A stretch of 64,000 nucleotides of DNA from Litoribacter ruber (GCF_018500185.1 NZ_JAHBGI010000007.1:124001-188000); one strand, 5' to 3'. Shown: positions 17,299 through 26,210, numbered from the stretch's first letter. Numbers and translations: made by a program. Notes: generated by a model from the sequence alone, not told the origin.

Positions 17299-19038
17299 AT
17301 GAGTTTTGAAATAAAGGAAGGATCCCAGGAGTATGATGCAATTATAGTGGGATCCGGTGCGGGAGGCGGAATGGCCTCTAAAATACTATCAGAAGCCGGC
17401 TTTAGGGTCGCGGTAGTGGAAGCTGGAGGTGATTTTGATCCTGCAAAGGAAGAGCACCGAACACAGTTGCGGTTTCCTTGGGAGTCTCCAAGGAGAGGTG
17501 CCGGGACTATCCGGCCCTTCGGTGACTTTGATGCGGCTATTGGCGGCTGGCTGATTGATGGCGAGCCCTATACCAAAAGTTCAGGGACCCGTTTTGATTG
17601 GTTCAGGTCAAGGATGCTGGGGGGAAGGACCAATCACTGGGGGAGGATTTCCTTGCGGTTTGGGCCAAACGATTTCAAAAGAAGTAGTATTGACGGATTG
17701 GGTCATGACTGGCCGATTGGTTATGATGATCTAAAGCCTTATTATGATAGGGTTGATAAATTAATTGGAGTATTTGGTACAAAAGAAGGGATTTACAATG
17801 AGCCGGATGGCTTTTTCTTGCCTCCACCAAAGCCAAGGTTGCATGAACTTTTGATTAAAAAGAGCGCCGATAAGGCCAATATCCCCGTGATCCCTTCCAG
17901 GCTTTCAATCCTTACCAGGCCGATCAACAATGAAAGAGGGGTGTGCTTTTTTTGTAACCAATGTAACAGAGCGTGCCAGGCATATGCGGATTTTTCCTCA
18001 GGAACATGCTTGGTAAAGCCTGCGATGCAGAAAGGAAAAGTGGACTTGTATACTAACTCCATGGTTAGAAAAGTGACTACTAATGATAGGGGTGAGGCCA
18101 CGGGAGTTTCTTATGTCAGCAAAGAGGACATGAGGGAATATAAGCTGAAATCACGTGTAGTGGTGCTAGGAGCCTCTGCTTGTGAATCGGCTAGGATTAT
18201 GTTGAACTCAAAATCCAAAACCCATCCAGACGGATTGGGAAATCATAGCGGAATGGTGGGCCGATATCTGCATGATTCTACAGGAGCCGATAGAATGGCA
18301 GTAATCCCTGATTTGGTCGATCGCGACAGGTATAATGAGGACGGCACCGGAGGGATGCATGTGTATACGCCATGGTGGTTGGACAATAAAAAGCTTGATT
18401 TTGCCAGAGGTTACCATATTGAGTTTTGGGGTGGGATGGGCATGCCATCCTACGGTTTCGGGACCGGAATGGATACCCTGAGAAGCCACATCAAAGATGA
18501 GTTTGGTACGCCTAGCCCGAATGGTGGGTATGGGGCAGGTCTCAAAAAGGATATCAAGAGGTTTTTTGGAACCACCGTAGGGATGTCAGGACGTGGGGAG
18601 AGTATTCCGCGTTATGAAAACTACTGCGAAATTGATCCTTTGACGGTAGATAAATATGGTATTCCGGTATTGAAGTTCAATTACAACTGGACCGATCAGG
18701 AGCTTAATCAAGCCAAGCATATGCATGATACCTTTGAGGAGCTGCTTACGGGTATGGGCGGAAAGCTTCTAGGAACCAAGCCGGGTAAGGAAAACGAATA
18801 CGGGCTGCATGCTCCTGGGCGAATAATCCATGAAGTGGGTACCACGCGAATGGGGAATGATCCGTCGAATTCTGTCTTAAACAGCAACTGTCAGTCTCAT
18901 GATTGCAAAAACCTGTTTGTAGTGGATGGAGGGCCGTTCGTTTCTCAGGCGGACAAAAACCCGACTTGGACTATCCTTGCATTGGCCTGGAGAACTTCCG
19001 ACTATATTGTGGATCAAATGAAAAAGCAAAATATTTAA
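17299..19038 (+). CDS. GMC-family flavin-dependent sugar dehydrogenase, large subunit
   Basis: A 579-residue GMC oxidoreductase. FAD is bound by IIVGSGAGGGMAS (15-27); the C-terminal active site has His511 (IHEVGTTRMG) and Asn554 (DKNPTWTI). A Cys cluster C216-x2-C-x2-C-x3-C226 could hold an iron-sulfur cluster, as in FAD-glucose dehydrogenase and related glycoside dehydrogenases. It has no signal peptide; the partner gene 11 bp downstream encodes a Tat lipoprotein, so the folded complex is probably exported together. It likely oxidises a sugar or glycoside in the periplasm. The exact substrate is unknown; glycoside 3-oxidation is one possibility known for relatives. Confidence 0.87.
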   Translation: MSFEIKEGSQEYDAIIVGSGAGGGMASKILSEAGFRVAVVEAGGDFDPAKEEHRTQLRFPWESPRRGAGTIRPFGDFDAAIGGWLIDGEPYTKSSGTRFDWFRSRMLGGRTNHWGRISLRFGPNDFKRSSIDGLGHDWPIGYDDLKPYYDRVDKLIGVFGTKEGIYNEPDGFFLPPPKPRLHELLIKKSADKANIPVIPSRLSILTRPINNERGVCFFCNQCNRACQAYADFSSGTCLVKPAMQKGKVDLYTNSMVRKVTTNDRGEATGVSYVSKEDMREYKLKSRVVVLGASACESARIMLNSKSKTHPDGLGNHSGMVGRYLHDSTGADRMAVIPDLVDRDRYNEDGTGGMHVYTPWWLDNKKLDFARGYHIEFWGGMGMPSYGFGTGMDTLRSHIKDEFGTPSPNGGYGAGLKKDIKRFFGTTVGMSGRGESIPRYENYCEIDPLTVDKYGIPVLKFNYNWTDQELNQAKHMHDTFEELLTGMGGKLLGTKPGKENEYGLHAPGRIIHEVGTTRMGNDPSNSVLNSNCQSHDCKNLFVVDGGPFVSQADKNPTWTILALAWRTSDYIVDQMKKQNI

Positions 19039-19049
19039 GTAATATCGAT

Positions 19050-19751
19050 ATGAACAGACGTGAAAATTTGAAATTACTTTTTACTGGGGCCTCGGGCTTT
19101 TTGCTGGCGGGCTGCAGCGTGGAGGAGAGTTCGGTAGAAGAAGTTCCGGCCCCGTCGGGTTTTTCCACAGCCGGCAGAAGTCCCGAGGAAATAGCTATTG
19201 ACAAGAAGTTGTTGTCGGAGACATTTTTTACTGAGAAGGAAGTGGAAAAGCTGAATTATCTGGTGGAGGTAATCATACCTGCTGATGAAGATTCAGGAAG
19301 TGCTCTGGATGCAGGTGTGCCGGATTTTATTGAGTTTATGGTCAAAGACATCCCGTCTTATCAAACGCATATGCGTGGAGGCCTGCGCTGGCTTGACAAT
19401 CGGGCCTTGGATAGGTTTGATCAGGAATTTATGGATCTCTCCAATGATCAACGAATTTCGATCATTGATGAAATAGCTTATCCTGACAAGGCTGGTCCGG
19501 AAGTTGGAAATGGCGTGCGGTTTTTCAATATCTTGAGGGATTTGACTTCCACAGGCTATTTCACCTCCAAAATGGGTTTTGATGACTTAGGGTATGTGGG
19601 CAACCGGCCAAATGTATGGGATGGAGTGCCCGAGCATGTTTTGGAAAAATATGGGGTGGCATATGATCCCAGGTTGGAAGATGTATATCTAAAACCCGAT
19701 CAGCGGGGAGTGGTAGCCCAATGGGATGACCAAGGGAACCTGATAGGGTAA
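19050..19751 (+). CDS. Gluconate 2-dehydrogenase subunit 3-like Tat lipoprotein
   Basis: A 233-residue protein. I start it at the ATG at 19050, directly after the dehydrogenase stop, because this gives a twin-arginine signal (NRRENLKLLFTG) followed by a lipobox (FLLAGC, Cys near residue 21). A longer open frame exists upstream but lies inside the dehydrogenase gene. The mature part (LVEVIIPADEDSGSALDAGVPDFIEFM and onward) matches the small subunit family of gluconate 2-dehydrogenase and FAD-glucose dehydrogenase, which carries the large subunit through the Tat pathway and assists its maturation. The lipid anchor would hold the pair at a membrane facing the periplasm. Confidence 0.85.
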   Translation: MNRRENLKLLFTGASGFLLAGCSVEESSVEEVPAPSGFSTAGRSPEEIAIDKKLLSETFFTEKEVEKLNYLVEVIIPADEDSGSALDAGVPDFIEFMVKDIPSYQTHMRGGLRWLDNRALDRFDQEFMDLSNDQRISIIDEIAYPDKAGPEVGNGVRFFNILRDLTSTGYFTSKMGFDDLGYVGNRPNVWDGVPEHVLEKYGVAYDPRLEDVYLKPDQRGVVAQWDDQGNLIG

Positions 19752-19807
19752 AAATAAGCAGCATATTTAAGATGCATACTTGAGTTTTGGGTTTATTGAA
19801 CAAAAAT

Positions 19808-19835
19808 GGCTTAAGCTGTACTTAGGCCTTTTTTT
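19808..19835 (+). terminator. Intrinsic terminator of the dehydrogenase operon
   Basis: GGCTTAAG (19808-19815) pairs with CTTAGGCC (19821-19828), with one G-U pair and a 5-nt loop, followed by seven T. It lies 57 bp past the stop codon. Confidence 0.8.
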
Positions 19836-19886
19836 ATGCCCTTTAGTCAGCAAACTTTATTTAATGCCATCAAACCTGACGGCTGG

Positions 19887-19918
19887 TTTGTATCCTGAAA
19901 AAAAGCAGGATATATTTG
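19887..19918 (+). promoter_or_regulatory. Bacteroidota-type promoter of pyrR-pyrB with inverted repeats
   Basis: TTTG (19887-19890), a 20-bp spacer and TATATTTG (19911-19918) exactly match the known Bacteroidota consensus TTTG-N19/21-TAnnTTTG. Transcription would start near 19925, leaving about 10 nt of leader. The spacer contains the perfect dyad TATCCTG-N8-CAGGATA (19891-19912), and CAAACC-N8-GGTTTG (19871-19890) covers the -33 element. Both could be operators. Confidence 0.85.
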
Positions 19919-19934
19919 TAGCCAAATTGAAATT

Positions 19935-20483
19935 ATGCAAAAAAGACTTGTCCTTGACCATAATCAGATTGCAATCATTTTAAGGCGTTTTTGCCATCAA
20001 CTGATTGAAAATCACGATGATTTTAAGAATACTGTTTTTTTGGGTCTCCAGCCCCGTGGTCCTATTGTTTTGGATAAGTTAGTTGCCCTGTTGGAAGAGA
20101 TAAGTGGGGTGAAGGTGCCATTTGGCTACTTGGATGCCACTTTTCATAGAGATGATTTCAGAAGGAGGGATCTGCCCCTCACTGCTAACGAGACCAAAAT
20201 CAATTTTTTAATAGAAGGAAAGAAAGTAGTTCTTGTAGATGACGTGCTCTACAAGGGACGATCGGTAAGAGCTGCCATGGATGCCATGATTGCCTTTGGC
20301 AGACCTCAGAAAGTTGAACTAATGATCCTTATCGACCGCAAATACACCCGAGACTATCCCATCAAACCCGATTATTTTGGACGACAGGTCAATACCCTGG
20401 AAACCCAGCATGTGAGCGTGGAGTGGAAGGATAAGGGGTTTGAACAGGACGCCATATGGATCACAGAAAAAGATAAAAGCTAA
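19935..20483 (+). CDS. pyrR: PyrR bifunctional pyrimidine regulator / uracil phosphoribosyltransferase
   Basis: A 182-residue type I phosphoribosyltransferase of normal PyrR length. The PRPP loop is VVLVDDVLYKGRSVRAA (98-114), and LGLQPRGPIVLDKL (37-50) and GYLDATFHRDDF (64-75) match PyrR. It makes UMP from uracil and PRPP, and in Bacillus it also controls pyr mRNA by attenuation. Here the leader is only about 10 nt and the gap to pyrB is 2 nt, so no room exists for an attenuator at this operon. A purely enzymatic role, or control elsewhere, is more likely. First gene of the pyrR-pyrB operon. Confidence 0.93.
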   Translation: MQKRLVLDHNQIAIILRRFCHQLIENHDDFKNTVFLGLQPRGPIVLDKLVALLEEISGVKVPFGYLDATFHRDDFRRRDLPLTANETKINFLIEGKKVVLVDDVLYKGRSVRAAMDAMIAFGRPQKVELMILIDRKYTRDYPIKPDYFGRQVNTLETQHVSVEWKDKGFEQDAIWITEKDKS

Positions 20484-20485
20484 AC

Positions 20486-21409
20486 ATGTCACAGCTGAGT
20501 ACCAGACACCTGTTAGGAATTAAGGATATCACTGAGCAAGATATCCATACCATCTTTGACACCGCTCAAAACTTTAAAGAGGTCATCAATAGACCCATCA
20601 AAAAAGTACCTTCTCTCAGGGACATCACCATTGCCAATATCTTTTTTGAAAACTCTACCAGAACCAAGCTGTCTTTTGAGCTGGCGGAAAAGAGGCTTTC
20701 TGCCGATGTAGTCAATTTTTCCTCCAGCAACTCCAGTGTCAAAAAAGGGGAAACGCTTATCGATACGGTCAATAACATCCTTTCCATGAAAGTGGACATG
20801 GTGGTGATGAGGCACAGCAGTCCGGGGGCGGCACATTTTCTTTCCCGAAATATCAAGGCCAACATAGTAAATGCCGGTGACGGAACCCATGAGCATCCTA
20901 CCCAAGCACTTTTGGATGCTTATTCCATCAGGGAGAAATTAGGTGATGTGGCTGGAAAGAAAGTGGCGATCATTGGCGATATCCTGCATTCAAGGGTGGC
21001 GCTTTCCAATATTTTCTGTCTCCAAAAACTTGGGGCTGAAGTGATGGTTTGCGGACCCATTACCCTGTTGCCCAAGCATATTGCCAGTCTAGGTGTGAAA
21101 GTTGAATATGATGTGCAAAAAGCACTCGAGTGGTGTGATGTGGCCAACGTGCTAAGAATCCAGCTTGAACGGCAGCAGATTAAATATTTTCCATCCCTGC
21201 GCGAATACAGCCTCTACTACGGTATCAACAGAAAAATGCTGGACAGACTTGACAAGGAGATCGTGATTATGCACCCAGGACCAATCAACAGGGGGGTGGA
21301 ATTGAATTCGGATGTGGCAGATAGCGAGCATTCCATCATCCTCCATCAAGTGGAAAATGGCGTGGCAGTAAGAATGGCCGTTCTGTATCTTTTGGCAGGA
21401 GCAAAATAA
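20486..21409 (+). CDS. pyrB: Aspartate carbamoyltransferase catalytic subunit
   Basis: A 307-residue enzyme of standard length. The carbamoyl-phosphate loop is FFENSTRTKLSFE (53-65), and HEHPTQALLDAYS carries the HPTQ motif. The C-terminal half has the aspartate domain with MHPGPINRGVE. It condenses carbamoyl phosphate and aspartate, the first committed step of pyrimidine synthesis in the cytoplasm. It lies 2 bp after pyrR. No pyrI regulatory subunit is next to it. After the stop, 134 bp without a recognisable terminator separate it from the cysteine/cystathionine synthase gene. Confidence 0.96.
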   Translation: MSQLSTRHLLGIKDITEQDIHTIFDTAQNFKEVINRPIKKVPSLRDITIANIFFENSTRTKLSFELAEKRLSADVVNFSSSNSSVKKGETLIDTVNNILSMKVDMVVMRHSSPGAAHFLSRNIKANIVNAGDGTHEHPTQALLDAYSIREKLGDVAGKKVAIIGDILHSRVALSNIFCLQKLGAEVMVCGPITLLPKHIASLGVKVEYDVQKALEWCDVANVLRIQLERQQIKYFPSLREYSLYYGINRKMLDRLDKEIVIMHPGPINRGVELNSDVADSEHSIILHQVENGVAVRMAVLYLLAGAK

Positions 21410-21543
21410 GCTGTAGTAAGCAAACTTGTTTTGAATAAGCGTTGTTGTAAATTCTGCAGATCAAGATAAATCATTGATTGTACGGAATATTATTTTTTAA
21501 TTATCGAAATATTTAAATTGCAAATAAGGTAAAATAGAACATA

Positions 21544-22911
21544 ATGATCTACAATTCCATCATCGAAACCATCGGCAATACGCCCATGGTCAGACTTAAT
21601 AAGGTAAATGCCGGAATCAAGGGTGAAATCTTGGTGAAAGTCGAATACTTTAACCCTGGTAACTCCATGAAGGACCGTATGGCCATCAAAATGGTGGAGG
21701 ATGCCGAAAAGGAGGGGCTTTTGAAGCCAGGAGGGACTATAATCGAAGGAACTAGCGGCAATACCGGGATGGGACTTGCTTTGGCGGCAATCGCCAAAGG
21801 CTATAAGTGCATTTTTACCATGGCCGATAAGCAATCTAAGGAGAAAATCGATATCCTTAAGGCTGTTGGCGCAGAGGTGATCGTTTGCCCTACTAACGTG
21901 GCTCCTGAAGATCCAAGATCTTATTATTCTGTAGCCAAAAAGCTTAATGAGGATATCCCCAATTCTTTCTACCCAAACCAGTATGACAACCTATCGAATT
22001 GGAAAGCTCATTATGAGACTACTGGGCCGGAAATCTGGAACGACACAGAAGGCAAAATTACCCATTATGCAGCCGGTGTAGGTACCGGAGGGTCAATGTC
22101 TGGTACCGCCAAATACCTTAAAGAGCAAAACCCTAATATTGTAACTGTTGGAATCGACACGTATGGGTCGGTATTCAAAAAATATAAAGAAACCGGGATT
22201 TTTGATGAGAAAGAAGTCTATCCTTACCTTACAGAAGGCATAGGTGAAGACATCCTTCCCAAAAACGTTGATTTTTCGGTTATCGATCACTTTGTGAAAG
22301 TTACCGATAAGGATTCAGCCGTGATGACCAGAAGGCTTTCCAGAGAAGAAGGTTTGTTTGTAGGCTGGTCTTGTGGCTCGGCCGTTCATGGAGCTCTCGA
22401 ATATGCCAAAGAAAACCTCAAAGAAGGCGACAGAATGGTAATTATCCTTCCAGATCATGGTACCCGATATTTAGGTAAAGTTTACAATGACGACTGGATG
22501 CGTAACCATGGTTTCTTGGAGGACAAGAGCTATTCGACCGCCAGAGACATCATAGGTGGAAGAAACGGCTCCTTCGAGCTTGCAGTAGCCCAGAAAAGTG
22601 ATAGTGTTCGCTCCGCCATTCATTTGATGAACCAAAAAGGTGTATCCCAGATTCCAGTTGTGGAAGATGGAAATGTGGTGGGAAGTCTCACAGACAGCAA
22701 ATTGCTTAATAAACTGATAGAAAATCCGCAATTGAAAGATGCCCAGGTTTCTGATGTGATGGAAAATGCGATGAAGTTTGTTGCATTGGACAGCACGTTG
22801 GATGTATTATCATCTTTAGTTGAAAAGGAAAAGGCAGTTTTGGTGAGAGACCACCTAGACCAAATCCATATCATCACCAAGCATGATATTTTGGAGGCAG
22901 CTACCAAATAA
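21544..22911 (+). CDS. PLP-dependent cystathionine beta-synthase / cysteine synthase with CBS domains
   Basis: A 455-residue enzyme. The N-terminal 320 residues form a fold-type II PLP domain: the PLP Lys lies in NPGNSMKDRMA (Lys43), the substrate loop is EGTSGNTGMG (68-77), and GTGGSMSGTAKYLKE is the phosphate-binding stretch. Residues from about 335 hold two CBS domains (SVRSAIHLMNQKGVSQIPVVEDG, then AQVSDVMENAMKFV), which usually bind adenosyl ligands and regulate activity. This layout fits cystathionine beta-synthase, which joins serine (or O-acetylserine) and homocysteine. Pure cysteine synthase activity cannot be excluded. Own terminator follows. Confidence 0.9.
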   Translation: MIYNSIIETIGNTPMVRLNKVNAGIKGEILVKVEYFNPGNSMKDRMAIKMVEDAEKEGLLKPGGTIIEGTSGNTGMGLALAAIAKGYKCIFTMADKQSKEKIDILKAVGAEVIVCPTNVAPEDPRSYYSVAKKLNEDIPNSFYPNQYDNLSNWKAHYETTGPEIWNDTEGKITHYAAGVGTGGSMSGTAKYLKEQNPNIVTVGIDTYGSVFKKYKETGIFDEKEVYPYLTEGIGEDILPKNVDFSVIDHFVKVTDKDSAVMTRRLSREEGLFVGWSCGSAVHGALEYAKENLKEGDRMVIILPDHGTRYLGKVYNDDWMRNHGFLEDKSYSTARDIIGGRNGSFELAVAQKSDSVRSAIHLMNQKGVSQIPVVEDGNVVGSLTDSKLLNKLIENPQLKDAQVSDVMENAMKFVALDSTLDVLSSLVEKEKAVLVRDHLDQIHIITKHDILEAATK

Positions 22912-22933
22912 TTTTAATTAAACTTATGATATT

Positions 22934-22968
22934 CAAATGCACAGGAAAGTTTTCTGTGCATTTGTCAT
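22934..22968 (+). terminator. Terminator hairpin after the CBS-domain enzyme
   Basis: CAAATGCACAG (22934-22944) pairs perfectly with CTGTGCATTTG (22954-22964), an 11-bp stem with a 9-nt loop, followed by TCATTTTC. The weak T-run makes it a moderate terminator. Confidence 0.65.
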
Positions 22969-22977
22969 TTTCGATAT

Positions 22978-23613
22978 ATGGAAAAGAAGAACATAGAGAA
23001 ACTCTTGGAAAGAGGGTACGATTTTGATATAAGGGCTGCATTTGAGAAAGCTTTTGAGATGTTTTCTCAAAATGCGATCAATTGTGTTGCCTATAGCATG
23101 CTGATCCTTTCTGTGCAGCTTTTGGTGGCCACATATGTGCCAGAGCTGACGCTCGTGTACAGCATATTCCTGTTTCCGGCCCTGGTTGGCGGGTTTTTCT
23201 TAGTCGCCAACAAGATCAGCCAAGGAGACGCTATTGTTTACCCGGATTTTTTCAAAGGATTCCAATATTACATTGTCCTTATCCTGATCAATCTGGTTGG
23301 GCAGGTTTTGGTGGCATTAGGCATTATGGCTTTGATCGTGCCTGGGGTGTATCTAATGGTGGGGTATATGTTCTCCTTCCTGTTTGCCATTTTTGCAGGA
23401 ACGGATTTTTGGCAGTCTTTGGAATTGAGCCGAAAAGTAGTTCATAAGCGATGGGGGAAATTTTTTATACTGTTTTTGTTGTTGTTGGTTTTGAATATAC
23501 TAGCTGCTCTGCCTGCCCTGCTGGGCTTGCTGGTCTCGCTTCCCGTCAGTGCCTTTGTTATATATAATGTATTTGAAACCGTAACAGAAGGCGCATATGA
23601 GGAAGAGGAGTAG
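22978..23613 (+). CDS. Polytopic inner-membrane protein, unknown function
   Basis: A 211-residue protein with about five or six membrane helices (roughly residues 36-55, 58-77, 93-116, 117-141, 158-190). The pattern of a Pro-Gly-Val helix (LIVPGVYLMVGYMFSF) followed by a short loop with WQSLELSRKVVHKRWGKFF resembles broad families of unknown function such as DUF975 or YciC. I cannot place it with certainty. The N-terminus is charged and the C-terminus acidic (GAYEEEE). It is 41 bp upstream of the histidine kinase gene on the same strand and may be co-transcribed with it. Confidence 0.75.
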   Translation: MEKKNIEKLLERGYDFDIRAAFEKAFEMFSQNAINCVAYSMLILSVQLLVATYVPELTLVYSIFLFPALVGGFFLVANKISQGDAIVYPDFFKGFQYYIVLILINLVGQVLVALGIMALIVPGVYLMVGYMFSFLFAIFAGTDFWQSLELSRKVVHKRWGKFFILFLLLLVLNILAALPALLGLLVSLPVSAFVIYNVFETVTEGAYEEEE

Positions 23614-23654
23614 CACTGGTATAAATATTGGGATATAAACTCTAAACGAGCGAC

Positions 23655-26210
23655 TTGGATACTTCACACAATTCCTATAAAACTAGGGCAAGGGTAATTG
23701 CCGGATTTGTTTTGGCACTGGTACTGATCGTGGGTGTCAGCATGGTAACCTATTTTTCTGTCCGAAAGCTGCTGGATACCGTGGAGGCCCTAGCAGAACC
23801 AAGTGAAAGATTAAGGCACCTGAATGGCCTGCTGGCTGATATTTACCAGCTTGACAGGGCACAGGGCCGTGTGGATCAGGATACCCAAAATGGGAGCAAT
23901 TATCTGCAAAAAATAGAAGAAAGGCTGCTACAGCTTCAAGAGTATGCCTCGGATAGCACCGAAATCGACCAGCTCAAGAAAATCAGTTACAATGTCAATG
24001 AGCTCTTACTAGTCCATAATGGCCTGGATGAGGTCAAGTTCAACCTGATTAACAGGAATTTCAGCTCTGAGGCTCTCAAGAACATTGAAACCAAGATCCG
24101 CCGGCAAGAGGAATTGAACAGGTTGCAAACCATTGGCCGGATAAAGCTTAACCAACCTACCACCCGAAGAGCGCTTCCGGATACCACCCGGAGGCCGGAG
24201 GGGGACACCTTACCCCCAAGAAGAATCCGAAGGGATACCACTGCTGGGATCAATGAATTACTCTCTTCGGAAGAACGCGCAAATCTGAGACAATTGCTTT
24301 CTACTCTAAATATCAACCCGGCCAGGGGGGATACTACCCGTGCGAGACTAAACCAGTCCCAGTCCGATTCCATCCTTTATGCCGTAAGAAGCACCATCCT
24401 TGATATTAATACCGAAGAGCAGCGGCTCAGGTCACAGCTTGCTGCCCTGGAATTTGATTTGGTGGAGAAAAATAAGATTATTATTGCCGATATACAGACG
24501 GTAATCTCCACTCTACAGCAGGAAGTGTTGGCAGAGGCAAGGTCCCAAAACGATGATGCCTACGAATTGACTTTTAAGGTTTCGATTTTGTTGATAATTC
24601 TTATCGTCATAGGCGTGATCGGTTCCACAGCCTTTATATATAGTATTCTTTCGGAAATCAACAAGGCGCAGGATTACAGGCTGCGGCTGGAAGAGGCGAA
24701 AAAGCGGTCTGATAATTTGGCGAAAGCCAAACAGTATTTCCTCGCCAACATGAGCCATGAAATACGGAATCCTCTTCATGCCATCCAGGGATACAACGAG
24801 GCCTTGAAGAAAACTCCTTTGGACGATGATCAGCAGAGTTATGTCAAGATGGTTGGCTTTGCCTCGCAGACGCTTTCTTCCATTGTTAATGACATTTTGG
24901 ATCTTTCCAAGCTTGAGGCAGGCAAAATCACTTTCCACCCGGAGCCATTTAATCCCCATCTGCTATTCCGCAATATCAAGGACTTCTTCGAGCTAAAAAT
25001 CAAGGAAAAGGGTTTAGAGTTTGTGTGGGATGTGGATTTGCCCCAAGATAAATGGCTGGTAGGCGATGAACTTCGGATCAACCAGATCATGAACAATCTG
25101 ATCAGCAACGCTTATAAATTCACCGATAAAGGCATAATCAAGGTCGATGTGAGCTATGATGCGGGCAATTTGAGGCTTGCGGTCATTGACAGCGGAATGG
25201 GGATGACCAAAGAGGTGAGGGAGAACATATTCACAGAATTCAACCAGGGCGACAGTTCCATTACAAGGAAATTTGGCGGTACTGGCCTTGGGCTTTCCAT
25301 AGTGAAAAAGATGGTGGACCTGCAGGAGGGAGAAATTACTTTCGAAAGTGAACTGGGAAGCGGAACGGCATTTTATGTAGAACTCCCCGTGCCTTTGACT
25401 GATGCTATAGAAGACAGTCGGGATCTGAATGCGCAGCTCACTTACTCAATCGAAGGCGTCCGGGTACTGCTTGTCGATGATGATCCCATTGGGATAAAGT
25501 TTGCCAAACTACTTTTGGAAAGCAATGGCGCCAAGGTTTCCAGCTATCTGGGTGGAGTGGATTTTCGGGATAATTTCCAGAAGGAACCTTTTGATATTGC
25601 CTTGCTGGATATCCAAATGCCGGAGGTGAGTGGCTATCAGGTACTAAACTTGCTGAAGGAAAATTATCATTACGACCAATTACCGATCCTGGCCGTGACA
25701 GCCAATGTATTTGCCGACGAAAGGGATAAGCTTAGCAATCATGGATTTGACGGTATTTTGCTTAAGCCGTTTAAAGAGAACAAACTGGTGGAAACCATTG
25801 CTTCATATCTTAACTTAGAGCCAACGAAAATGGAGGAAAAAATATCAAACAACGATCATTCAAATAGCAAGTACTCTTTGAGCGACTTGGAGAAATTCTG
25901 TATGGGCGATGAAGAGCTGCTGCAGGAAGTAGTGCAGGAGTTTTATGAAGAAACTGTGAGCAACCTGAGGGATATTCAACAGTTGGCAGATAAGGAGGAT
26001 TATCAAGCAGTGATGGAAATTGCCCACAAACTTTCTAGCAGGCTTGGCCAATTAAGGATTGACACTGCTGAGCTGGCCAAGAATATTGAGATAAATGTAA
26101 AGCAGGATGATACTTCGGAAGTGCGTGCGATGGTAAAAGGGCTAGTCGAGCGGACCCATGTGGTGCTTGAGGAAATCCAGAAAAAAGAAAATATCTCTTC
26201 CGCTGGTTAG
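23655..26210 (+). CDS. Hybrid sensor histidine kinase with receiver and HPt domains
   Basis: An 851-residue membrane kinase starting with TTG; an in-frame stop only four codons upstream and a membrane helix at residues 15-36 leave no other good start. A periplasmic sensor region (about 37-308) contains coiled-coil stretches and an odd Arg/Pro-rich linker with repeated DTTR motifs (176-230). A second helix at 309-332 leads to HisKA (phospho-acceptor His368 in MSHEIRNPLH), HATPase (NNLISNAYKF, GGTGLGLSIV), a receiver (VRVLLVDDD, acceptor Asp652) and an HPt domain (His791 in EIAHKLSSRL). The HPt could pass phosphate to the response regulator encoded convergently. Signal unknown. Confidence 0.93.
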   Translation: MDTSHNSYKTRARVIAGFVLALVLIVGVSMVTYFSVRKLLDTVEALAEPSERLRHLNGLLADIYQLDRAQGRVDQDTQNGSNYLQKIEERLLQLQEYASDSTEIDQLKKISYNVNELLLVHNGLDEVKFNLINRNFSSEALKNIETKIRRQEELNRLQTIGRIKLNQPTTRRALPDTTRRPEGDTLPPRRIRRDTTAGINELLSSEERANLRQLLSTLNINPARGDTTRARLNQSQSDSILYAVRSTILDINTEEQRLRSQLAALEFDLVEKNKIIIADIQTVISTLQQEVLAEARSQNDDAYELTFKVSILLIILIVIGVIGSTAFIYSILSEINKAQDYRLRLEEAKKRSDNLAKAKQYFLANMSHEIRNPLHAIQGYNEALKKTPLDDDQQSYVKMVGFASQTLSSIVNDILDLSKLEAGKITFHPEPFNPHLLFRNIKDFFELKIKEKGLEFVWDVDLPQDKWLVGDELRINQIMNNLISNAYKFTDKGIIKVDVSYDAGNLRLAVIDSGMGMTKEVRENIFTEFNQGDSSITRKFGGTGLGLSIVKKMVDLQEGEITFESELGSGTAFYVELPVPLTDAIEDSRDLNAQLTYSIEGVRVLLVDDDPIGIKFAKLLLESNGAKVSSYLGGVDFRDNFQKEPFDIALLDIQMPEVSGYQVLNLLKENYHYDQLPILAVTANVFADERDKLSNHGFDGILLKPFKENKLVETIASYLNLEPTKMEEKISNNDHSNSKYSLSDLEKFCMGDEELLQEVVQEFYEETVSNLRDIQQLADKEDYQAVMEIAHKLSSRLGQLRIDTAELAKNIEINVKQDDTSEVRAMVKGLVERTHVVLEEIQKKENISSAG

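Noticed and set aside
18903-19049. Longer start for the gluconate-dehydrogenase-like subunit
   Set aside because: It overlaps the dehydrogenase gene out of frame and would bury the Tat signal; the ATG at 19050 gives a proper signal peptide.
21410-21543. SAM riboswitch before the CBS-domain enzyme
   Set aside because: The 134-bp gap is AT-rich with no matching helices.
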